64,000 nucleotides of DNA from Zygnema circumcarinatum (lineage: Eukaryota; Streptophyta; Zygnematophyceae; Zygnematales; Zygnemataceae): NCBI GenBank assembly GCA_037447605.1, contig CM074806.1, positions 4,709,287-4,773,286 of the forward strand. Reading direction: 5' to 3'. Position 1 is the stretch's first letter. The number at the start of each line of letters is the position of its first letter. The notes below the pieces were generated by a model. The model was not told the DNA's origin, searched no databases, and saw nothing but the letters and a program-made list of their open reading frames with translations. Shown here piece after piece: positions 37,361 through 47,771 of the stretch. The position numbers and the translations under genes were made by a program.

Positions 37361-37933
37361 AAACACCCATTACAGTTTCAAATATTCTCATCGAAAAAAA
37401 CCGGAACTGCGACATAGAAATTTCCATCATCTCTCGGTTCCGGCTGTAGCTCTTATTTTGAAACGGTCAACAAGTCATAGAACTGTCACACTTCACGACA
37501 GAGCGTCCTGCGCTTGTATTACGGCGAACAGTTTAACAGTAAGGCTGTTCTTTGTCCCTCGGCATGTCCACGTCGGAAATCCACGTGTATATTGTTGCCA
37601 CGTGGTAATCCTTGACTGGATGTTATTTGTTACGTGGCGGGTTATGATTGGATGATGGCTGTAATGGGAGCCCCCCCCTCCTCTGAAAGAGGGCTGCAAG
37701 GCCCTCCCGAGAGTGAGGCCCTCCTGGGGGGGGCGCTCTTGCAGGCACAAGGGCGCTGCTTGGGGGAGGCAGAGGGCAGTTAATGTGCGGAGCAGGAGAT
37801 ATAAAGGGAAGCAAATGCTGTTTTTCTGCTGATGTTGGAGAGGGCGGTGCGAACCAGCTCAGTTCTGCATGGTACAGTGCCCTGCGGGTCGGCCTGTGAG
37901 TGAGAGAAATCACTCATCGTCCTTGCAGCTGCA

Positions 37934-40340
37934 ATGCCGATCTCTCCGGAGCCGTCTCCGCCCGGATCTTCGTACCATCCCTCTGAAGCACCACCACCAT
38001 TCTGGGAGGCCTCCTCGGCGGGCCGGCAGGCGGAGCAGGCCATGGAGGGAACGGCGTCTGAGCCGCTGCTGGGAACGGCGCGGAAACGGAGCTGGACAGA
38101 GAATGGAATTGCTTCCATAGTGCGCACTTTCTCGCAAGGTCCATCTTCGGAGTCGTGGAAGTTTAAATATGACCACTTTATCGACGGAATCCCAGTCCTT
38201 GAGGACTCGACTTTTGGAGCAGGTATGTTGTAATTGCGGCCAAATATTTTTTTTGGCTTGAGTTAGGAACTTTAAAGGTAGTCAAGCTTGAAAGCTCACG
38301 CCGCTTCCTCGAAGTTTGGCACATTGAAGCTGATGAATGGTCGTTCATTTGAGTCGCTTTAATCATCCCAGGCATTGACAAGGCCGTACTTCTTCAGTTG
38401 GTTCCTTCTTAGCTGTATATAATACGGCAGAAGATGCCATCCTGACCACCTTTTTGCAACCCACTAAACCTTACAGTCCTTGTCCAAATTGCAGGCAAGC
38501 GCGAGTTTTACAGGCGGCAAAAGGAAATACTAGAAGGCTATAAGGAAGTGGACAGTCTTGTGGCAATAGGAACCTTTACGGAGGAGGAAGAAGCAGAACA
38601 GAGGCAGGTTGTGGAAGCAGAAGCTCTTGCTGTGACCACCTCCAACTATGTCAACATCTTCCTGCTTGGTGCAAAGGTGCCACCTCCCTTGGCTCCGTTC
38701 GCTATTGCTGGATCCGTGCGGCTGTAAAGCTTTTCTACCATCGTCATAAGTTCACTTTTTTGCCTTTTTAGCCCCAAAAATGTATACATATATGACGCCT
38801 GCTTATGCCCATCTGTGTGCTTCCAGCTCTATTGCTGTTACGCGAGCGCATCTCTTGCCGTCATCGCTTCGACTCTGGACTCGCTGCTGGATCTTTTGGC
38901 AGGCTTTGTCCTTTGGTTCACAGCAATGCACATGTCCAAGGAACAGCCGCTGCACTATCCAATCGGAAAGAAGCTTATGCAGCCTGTGGGGATCGTCGTT
39001 TTCGCCGCTATAATGGCTACTCTTGGTAAAGACTTCATTTCCATTCTCTTCTCGTGGCATATTCGGATCAATGCCCGTTTCTGCCCAAATGAGCCAACAA
39101 AATCTTGCCTAAGCTGGCAACCTGACTGCGGGAAGAAGCAGGTTTCTTAGGCTTCAGCGCAACCTCTGCTCCATGACACTAAAATTGTTAGCACTGAGTG
39201 AGTGAGTGTGATTTTAAAGGTTTTAGCTCGATGTAGTGTGCTCGTTACTGTTGGTTATTGGCATTGTCTTACTTGAGAGAGTCTGTGCATGGCAGGTCTG
39301 CAGGTTCTTGTGGAGGGAGTGAGGCGATTGGTAATGGGAAGCTCGGGAGACGTCCAATTGACTCTCATTGATCAACTTTGGCTTGGAGGCGTTCTAGGTG
39401 GAGCGACCTTAATTAAGGCTGCATTATATTTCTATTGCAGATCTTTTGATAATGAAATTGTGCAAGCCTATGCGCAGGTGAACCTCATCTTTTCGCTAAA
39501 CAAACTGGCTTGAACAATGGATTTCTTGCAACTCGAGCACTTTGTGTATTGACTGGTACCCCATCTAAATGACAGTGGAAAAAAGTGGATGTCATTTTCA
39601 CATAACTGACTCATGCTCTCTCTGAACTCTCTCTCTCTCGGCAGGATCATATCTTCGATGTTATCACAAATGTAGTTAGTCTCGTCGCAGCTCTGTCAGC
39701 CAATTACCTTGGCTGGTGGCTTGATCCTTGTGGTGCCATTGCTATCTCTGTCTACACCATTGTCAATTGGAGCAAAACTGTGTTTGAGAATGCCAGTAAG
39801 TCCTAATCCTTATCGTCTTTTCAGTGCCGCCATCAATAGCCGAGTTAGATGCTTTCTGCAGCTTGTGTATTCCTTGAATCACAAAATGTGAAATGGCATC
39901 TTGAATGCAGTCGGCCGGTCTTGTGTGGTTTGCAGGCTCGCTAGTGGGGATGGTGGCTCCCCCTGAGTTTATTGGAAAGCTGACATATCTTGTATTCAAC
40001 CATCATCACTTGATTAAACGCATCAACAAAATCCAAGCGTGGACATTCGGGAGTATGTACTGGGTGGAGGTAGGCTCCTCTCCACCACTGCCGGCGCCCA
40101 CCCTCTGGTCTTCTGTTTTGACAGATCTTCTCTTTGCCGTTGGGAAGCTTCAAAAGTTGATGGGGCAGCCTCTGATAAGTTTATGTGGTACATGACTACC
40201 ATGTCTTGCAGATAGACCTTGAGTTTGATAAGAACATTCTTCTACGCGATGCGCAATTGGTGGGAGACTCCTTGCGTCAGCGTCTTCAGTCACACCCTCA
40301 GGTGGAGAGAGCCTTTGTACAACTTCACTTTGAGACTTGA
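37934..40340 (+). CDS. Mn-type cation diffusion facilitator (metal tolerance protein)
   Basis: A proton-coupled exporter that moves Mn2+ out of the cytosol into an organelle such as the Golgi or vacuole. Exons 37934-38222, 38495-38676, 38827-39025, 39296-39477, 39645-39795, 39936-40069 and 40212-40340 join in frame to 421 residues. The cytosolic N terminus leads into [18 protein letters not shown], a segment shared by plant MTP8-MTP11. The metal-site motif DSLLD (175-179) and the second motif DHIFD (285-289) have the Asp residues expected of the Mn-CDF group; Zn-CDFs have His at the first of these sites. [24 protein letters not shown] and [17 protein letters not shown] match the family closely. 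The C-terminal cytoplasmic domain ends [12 protein letters not shown]. Two nearby ATGs (37934 and 38042) are in frame; I chose the first. Confidence 0.93.
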
Positions 40341-43043
40341 CCTTGTTTAACAAATAAGGACCTTAAGAAGTATGGTTTAGAAAGGTGGGCCGTGCCTCCG
40401 TCCGTTAGCTGACGTTTTAGGGAAAAAACGGTGAGAAAGAAATCAGCGATATGAGTGTTCTGATACTGAGGTGTCAGAGAAGCCCAAGTTCCATAGTGGG
40501 TCTCAGTGCCCATTTTTTTGAGATTTATTGTTTGGAATTTCCCTTCCAGATTTGGTTTATCAGATTCTTTAGTCAGGGCTTACACTTTTACGTCACTCGT
40601 GGTTTTTTCCTTGTCACCAACCATAGATCAGTTAAGTATCATTTCTAAAGTGGTTCTATCGTTCGTTAGAAAGAGTAATCGCAGCAGACTGGATTTTGTA
40701 GAGCTCAAAAAGCCAAATGCTGTTATGCGCACCGTTTCAGAAACACTGAAACCACACTTGAAATTGGTGGTTTCCACCGATTGGAAGATAACCACCATGG
40801 GCCATGCATGGCCATGATCCATGGCATTCAGTTCCGTGCTTTCCTTGTATAATCTGTGTCTGCTTCGTATCCTCTTCTCTCTTGTTCCCCTCTAAAAACG
40901 TCCTTTGCTGACCCCGCTCCACACCTTTTCTGCTGCCTCCTCCGCTCTCTGCCTCCTTCCCTCCTTCCAGTTCTCCGTTGGGAAAAGGGAAAAATGGAAG
41001 GGTGGACACTATTTAATCAATAGATTAACCAGGTATTTTCCTTAGGCTCCACACGTGCTTGCTCTTATCTTCTTATAGAGTTCATCCCTCCAGCGTTTCA
41101 CAGTCACGTTATGTCACCCCACCACATGCATGTCATCATCTCCATCGTCAACATTGTCAACATTATTAACATTATCATCATCGCATTCTTACCGCCAGAT
41201 GTGCAAATTGCCCACACTGAAGCGTGGGCAAGCTCTAAGAGCCAATTGAACATGAACGCACCAACTTTTATGCACAATGTTCTCATCAGGCAGAGCACGG
41301 TTTTTCAGTCCCGAGACACATGCTATACTTCCATGCAGCAAGAGATGGTATGCCGGAAACCTCAAGCCCGGAAACTCATTTTTTTTTGTCAGAGCCAAGC
41401 TGACTATTGACTGGTCCAATTGAGACATTTATTTATTTAACTAAAACAACATGGCCCTCTTCCTGTTTGGTGGATTGTTTGTGCAAAACGATGAACGTTG
41501 TTCGTGATGGTGCCGAGGTATAAGCCATAGACACCGCTCTGTCAAAGACAGCCTATGGTCACTTGTCAAAGTCTTCATTACAATCACCTCATATCTGCTG
41601 AAGTAGATTCTGCGCTGAAAGTTCAGCTTGGGCAAACTGTACTGTTTTCTGTTGTTTCACATATCTTCATCAGTCAACAAGTGCCGTTTACATTTGTTAA
41701 TTGCTGAACTACGGACCTGGGATTTAGGAATACTAAGATGACATCGGCAAAAACTCGGTTTTTACCAACTGGTATTTTGTTCGTTCCCGTGCACTCACGG
41801 CTACAACCAAGCGATGTCAATGTAATTCATGTCGATGTGACATTACTACTGTCAGTCTCCAATCTGTGACCGAATCGGCGTAAGCTATTTACTTGTGACA
41901 AGTGGCCAACAACGATTACCAACGGTAGCAACAATTACTATGCTAAACTACGGGAACGGCAATGACTTAACTTTGCACTAAAATATCCTCGATGGAATTC
42001 CAGCGTGAATTTCAACTCAGAAAAAATACTTGCTGAGTTGTTTTTTCGGCTGGCTTTGTTATTTTTTGCACGTTTTACAAGATCCCCACTCCCTCATACC
42101 CCGTAACGAGTGGGCAACGCTATCAGAGGAACATAGAACGTATGACGGTTACATCATGACAACAAATACAGCTTTTCCACTCATAATGTCGATCTTTCAT
42201 TTTCAGTTGTAAACTGTGTTCCATCCGGTGTTCAAAGACGCATTGCTTTTCCATTCAAAAAGACATTGAGTCGGTACAGCCTCCCCCTCACACCCTCCCC
42301 GTCTCCAAAACCCTAGAATCTAGTGTTCATGGTGTGCGGTAAGAGCAAGGGAGGGGGAGACGAGGGAGGTCAAACCGGCCCCGGGAGAGGGGACGGGAGA
42401 AGAGGAGAAACAGAGAGGGAGAGGAAGAGGGAGAAAAATGGTATATAATTGAAGGCATAGATGAGGAGTGAAGGGGAAAAAAAGAGGACGGAGGAAACAA
42501 ATAAAGTGGAAAGGTAATATAATGGAATGAGTATGCAGGGTGTACTAAGCGGAGACTTAGGCCAAGCGAGGCGCAACGGGCAGGTGAGTACCTATCTCTC
42601 TCTTCCCACATCGATTCCAAAAATTTCCTCAGGTGTGGAAGCAGGAGAATTTTGGGGCAAAACGCACAGAATGTGAAAGAAATGACGAGAGACAAATAGA
42701 GGGAGGGAGAGAAGGATGAAAAACCAACCGGAAAACCAACCGGAAAACCAAAGGTGGAGCCTATGAAAGTGAGAACCCATAAGGTTTAGCTCTGCAAACT
42801 CTGACGAATCCAGTTTCGAGCAGGCTCTCTCAAAGAAAGGAGAGGGCAAGTTATCATATCCACACTAAAGAAAATTTGGATAAAATATGCAAAACATTTG
42901 AGGCTCCGTACATTCCATGTGTTGCCATGTGGTCTGCTAAGACCGTCTGTGCATGCATTATCCTTCAAACTATGTCTAAGCTTTCCTCTCAAGTACCTAC
43001 AAAATGGACAATTAAGAGCTTCCACGCTCCGATAGAGCTGCCT
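40341..43043. other. Intergenic between convergent Mn-CDF and tufA genes
   Basis: A 2.7-kb gap with no gene I can support on either strand. It holds two and a half copies of an AACCGGAAAACC unit near 42720-42752 and purine-rich tracts at 42345-42500. An ACCCTAG telomere-like heptamer lies near 42311. Short open frames here have no family resemblance. Confidence 0.45.
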
Positions 43044-46000
43044 TTAAACCAGTACCTTCGAGATGACGCCAGCTCCGACAGTGCGTCCGCCCTCTCTGAT
43101 CGCAAACCGCATCTTGTCCTCCAAAGCAATAGGCTGGATGAGCTCCACTGTCATCTTCACACGATCTCCAGGCATAACCATCTTCGTCTCTTCACCCTTG
43201 TCAGTGGTCACCTGAACAACACAATTCTTCCAGTTTTGGTTGGTCTCAAGATACTGGTGACTCGTTGCAGCAGATCGTTTCCATATTCCTCACTAATGGT
43301 TCACCTGAATTTGACTGCCTATCTCCTCCAATACAGAAGGACCACAGGGAGCTAGAGCTAGAGATTATCAACGCCTTTCAGGCTCAACAATTCCTCAGAG
43401 GAAGAATCGTTTTTTCCTGAGAGTCCTGCGAGAGGCTAATGACATCCACTGAAGGCCTGCAAACGTAGAAACTCACTAAGCGAATATTGTAACTTCTGGC
43501 TCTGGATTGTGATGTGTTGGAAAGGAGACTCACCTCTGCAACATTGCCGGTAACATCTGTAGTGCGCATGTAGAACTGTGGTCGGTAGCCTGTGAAGAAC
43601 GGCGAGTGACGGCCACCCTCTTCCTTCTTCAGAATATAAACGGAGGCTTCAAATTTAGAATGTGGCTTGATGGAACCGGGCTTCGCCAAAACCATTCCTC
43701 GCTGCAACAATATCGCATGCCAGAATATTAGTCACAATTAAGGAGTCACGCCCGGAAAAAAGTCAACGTGTAAGGGACGGAGGACCCACAGACACCTTAA
43801 GAGCGCTTCAATCATTGACATTCAACCCTGCAGGGAGTTGACAGTGCTTTGCCTACCTTCGCTACAGAAAGTAATAGACAATGAGAAGAAGCATTGTAAT
43901 TGGCACCTTAGGTTTCAGTGACAACATACCAATAAACTCAGAAACCAGTCAAGTCATGCTTGTCACTCAAAACACATTCAGTTCCCCACAAACAATCATT
44001 CAGATTCACAAAGGCAGTCCTTCGAATGACCTCCATACCTATACAGAAGCATCCACAAGCCAGTTAGCAGAGCATTTTCCCAAAAATAAGTTTTTTTCAC
44101 AAAGCTCTATTCAACACGTGCCTTGCAATATGTAAAGCACGGCACACAACGTATCGCAAGCAACAGAAAGAACCAACATCTCCACAGTATTCACCAGGGC
44201 TCTATATCTCCAACAGGAGAATCATTCTCACCTGGATGTCAGCCTTTTGAATACCTCGCAACAGCATGCCGCAGTTATCACCCGCCATACTTTCATCAAG
44301 AGTCTTCTGGAACATTTCCAATCCTGTAACAATAGTCGTCCTGGTCTCTCTCAAGCCAATAACCTCAACATTATCACCAACCTGCAAAATATCCAAAACA
44401 GGCAAGTTAATTTCCCATGACATGAAAAGAAACAAACCCTCGTCTAAGAATGTACATCCTTAAACTTCACGATTGATCGACACATACGATACTGTTCGCA
44501 AGATGCCGAACTATTCTGCTCTTAAGAGGACAAAAAAGTCCCACATAAAACTACAACCGCCAGAAAATTTCAGAAATTTCCTCAGCATTTGAGTATCTTA
44601 CAGAGCCTCTGAGGCCACCACTTAAAACAATTTCGGAAAGACTACAAAAACAGGACGCACTTGCTGTCCTGCCCACTCAACCAAAGAGTCCACTCGTGTA
44701 CAACCGTTTAAAATGCAGACTTTCTGTTCGAACCCCTTTCCCTATGTCAAAACATGAAACACTGCCTCGCGAAGGATGGAAACTCCAGCTAGCCCACCTT
44801 CACGATACCACGCTCCACACGGCCAGTGGCCACAGTTCCACGACCGGTGATAGAGAACACGTCTTCAACAGCCATAAGGAAAGGCAAGTCAACAGCCCGA
44901 ACTGGGATAGGAATGTAGTCATCAACAGTGTCCATCAGTTGGTAAATCTTATCCACCCACTTGTCCTCCCCTCGCTTAATCTTGGGGTTCTCAGTCAGCT
45001 TTTCCAAAGCCAGGAGCGCGGAACCCGTAGTGATGGGAATGTCATCACCAGGAAATTCATATACGCTCAGCACTTCCCTCACCTCCATCTCCACCTGCAA
45101 AGAAACACATAGTCACATCCATGAGAAAGACTTACAACCTGTCCAATCACCCGGTCAGAGGTACGGACATAGCAGCATTTGTGGTCCTGAGGGCAAAAAA
45201 CTTCCCCTCCGCTACAGTAGCAGCCCTGGCAAGTTCGTAGACAATTCAGACGATTCGGAAAGGAGAACAAAAGGAGCTTCCACAATCATTGACAAAAAAG
45301 CTCATCCTCGTAGTCCACCCAAACAGACCTTTCTGAACACACATGTTAAATAGATTTTACAGGGCTCTGCAGTTTGTTACTCACCAACTCCAACAGCTCT
45401 GCGTCATCAACCTGATCCTCCTTGTTCAAGAACACGACCATACCGGGCACACCAACCTGCACAAACCAACAAAAAGAGCCCCACTCTTACCACTGTTCAA
45501 TACAGTGGATAAACATAACACTGTACCCCCCCCTCTCCGCACAACCACGAGAATTGAGAAAGCAACAAGGTGGCTCACCTGTTTGGCCAGCAAAATGTGC
45601 TCTTTAGTTTGAGGCATGGGACCATCGGCCCCTGATACGACCAAAATTGCACCGTCCATCTGTGCGGCTCCAGTGATCATGTTCTTCACATAATCAGCAT
45701 GTCCAGGGCAGTCCACATGAGCATAATGCCGGGACTCGGTCTCGTACTCCACATGGGCAGTGTTGATTGTGATTCCACGCGCTCTTTCCTCAGGAGCAGC
45801 ATCAATTTCATCATACCTGTACCACGCTCCAACGAATCAACTAACACCCATTAAAATCTAATCCAACTGATGGCCTTCATCACTCGAGACCTAAGTCTAT
45901 AATCCTCACGAGACATGTTGCTAAGGTCTGGTGTGCCCAGTTAATAGCAGTTCAAAAACTTGAATGCTGCATTGTTACGAGAAACTGCAACAACAATAAT

Positions 46001-46564
46001 AAAACCACGCCAAATTCCCTGCCACAATATCACACCACAACTGACGCAAAATATTTGCTTCAAGCTTCAATCAAACAAAAATATACGACGGAAGCCTTCA
46101 TAATCACTCCAAACCGCAGCAAAGTCAGCTAACTACGTCCGGCCTTACCGCGCCCTTCCCTTACCTCCACCACATTCGTCTTAACCTTACACAGGACATT
46201 GCAACCTTCGACACCATGCACGAGTCCAAGACTTCACCAAACTCCGCAGACCGACTGACCTCTTTGCCACGCCGCCGGATGCAACGGCCAAAGCCGTCGT
46301 GATTGCGGCAGTCAATGTCGTCTTTCCGTGATCGACGTGTCCAATGGTTCCAATATTCACATGAGGCTTCTTCCTCTCAAACTTCTCACGAGCTGCTCTA
46401 ATGACGGTAGCTCCTCGCGAAGATGAGCTGCTGCTGCTGGGCGCAGGACTCGCGAAGCTGATCCGCTGCGAAAGATCCTTCTGCAAGAAGGCACTCCCGA
46501 GCTTTCCATTCTCCCGCAACACCACCACCTTCGGGACCACCACTCCTGCAGTCATTGTGGCCAT
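43044..46564 (-). CDS. tufA: Plastid elongation factor Tu, nucleus-encoded
   Basis: A GTPase that brings aminoacyl-tRNA to the plastid ribosome. Minus-strand exons: 46564-46260, 45816-45579, 45456-45385, 45094-44798, 44381-44232, 43701-43534 and 43211-43044, joining in frame to 465 residues. The first 57-60 residues, with a Ser run and RGATVIRAA, look like a plastid transit peptide. The mature part starts [28 protein letters not shown]-binding motifs: GHVDHGKT (75-82), DCPGH (137-141), NKED (192-195) and SAL (230-232); the effector segment is [13 protein letters not shown]. The two-residue-longer plastid form ([18 protein letters not shown]) is present. Six introns and the targeting peptide show an established organelle-to-nucleus transfer and not a recent plastid insertion. 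Confidence 0.96.
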
Positions 46565-47151
46565 GGCGCTGTGTGCTTACTCCTTCTCTCTACGAGCCGC
46601 AGAATGGTCCTCTTCACAGCAGCGACAGAGAGAGGGAGAAAGAGAGGAACGCACACTTGGAACCGCTTCTCAAATCGGCTAAGGAAATCGATTGCAGGCG
46701 ATAAGGGCGCCGCACAACGTGACGTCACGATAACATCCAGCCGTCCATTTTTATCGAATCAAGAAATGTGACAAACGTGGGCCGTCCGATCTCTTGGAAG
46801 CGGGCGGGCGACAGACGGGCCGTGCGACCCGTGGGCGACCGGTGAAACTACTGGCGCGGGGCTGCCGACGTGGCGGGCTGAACCCCACTAAGAAGGCGGG
46901 AGCTGAGGACGACGTGGCCTCAGGAGGACCGTCCGATGAAGATCCGTTGGTTGGTTCACGGGAGCGCGGGCGTGATCGGACGGTCAGGATTGGCCAGCCG
47001 ACGTTTCCGGCCAGGAGAGGAATTTGGGGGTACTGAGGGCTTGATTCAGTTGATTGGTGCAAGTTGGCTAGGTAGAAAACCTGGTTTTTTAAAATTGCAA
47101 ACTTGGAGGGGGATTATAGGGGAATAGGAGGAGCTAAGGCCTTTCAGATTG

Positions 47152-47302
47152 TTGTTGTGCCTAGGCGTAGTTTTCCGCTCCTAGCTTCGTTTTATTGTGT
47201 TTCGGTCCTTTGTGACCAGTCCTTCGTGGTTCCACATTTTGCCTTTATCCATGTAAATTTGATGGCCTCGCCATCGCGAGTTCAATGAAAGTTTGCATCC
47301 AT
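47152..47302 (+). mobile_element. SINE-like element, copy B, with 11-bp target-site duplication
   Basis: A near-identical partner of copy A in the opposite orientation; the match runs 47157-47288. It is flanked by perfect 11-bp direct repeats at 47141-47151 and 47303-47313. The internal GATGGC-CTC-GCCATC hairpin near the 3' end is intact. The high identity to copy A suggests recent activity of the family. Confidence 0.8.
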
Positions 47303-47691
47303 CTTTCAGATTGAGATCGAGTTGGACTGGATCCATACGAGTACAGTATCACGAGTTTGCCCTTCATGACGTCAGCTGATGCTGAAATATGTTGATTTCT
47401 CTTTCTCTGTCAGCAATAATAAGCTGCTGGCGAACGGCCATTTGCCAGTTCTACGGCTAACTGTAACTGATCGCCACTTCACCTCGTTCAGTCCCTTTGC
47501 TCTGACCGCTCAACAAGAACTTTAACTGAAAGGGAGCCGTTATTCGTACCGTACGGTGCTCCCCTCCCTTCCTGCTCGCCCCCGCACGTGCGAGCTCGGC
47601 CGACTGTGAAGGCGCCGCCGCTCTCTCCCTCCTGCCAGGTGTTGCCCCTCTTAGTGTTGGTGGGGCTGGGGCCAGGCTCGCTAGGGTGGAA

Positions 47692-47760
47692 ATTAGGGTT
47701 AGGGTTAGGGTTAGGGTTACGGTTAGGGTTAGGGTTAGGGCTAGGGCTGAGGGGTTAGGG
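47692..47760 (+). repeat. TTAGGG telomere-like array at the TSR1 5' end
   Basis: About eight TTAGGG units with single-base variants end 11 bases before the TSR1 ATG. The reverse complement contains repeated AAACCCTAA-type telo-boxes, an element known in plants upstream of ribosomal-protein and translation genes. It may therefore act as a promoter element and not as a chromosome-end remnant. Confidence 0.85.
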
Positions 47761-47771
47761 TCCGCGTCGCC

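Larger units (their letters stand above)
35993..37933. other. Intergenic: F-box 3' region and Mn-CDF promoter region
   Basis: No gene is recognised. It contains SINE-like copy C, a CAA microsatellite, at least six ACGT-core sites (36794, 36865, 36917, 37581, 37597, 37631) and a GTAC-dense block at 37055-37360. Open frames over the CAA repeat are compositional. Confidence 0.55.
46565..47771. promoter_or_regulatory. Shared divergent promoter region, tufA / TSR1
   Basis: About 1.2 kb separates the two divergent start codons. On the tufA side it has GACGTGGC elements at 46867-46874 and 46911-46918. In the middle it has a SINE-like insertion, and on the TSR1 side a CCGTACGG palindrome near 47549 and a TTAGGG array. 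No gene is seen inside. Confidence 0.5.

Noticed and set aside
44696-45353. Plus-strand frames of 130-138 codons inside tufA
   Set aside because: Antisense of EF-Tu exon 4; the minus strand has clear GTPase motifs and splice sites.
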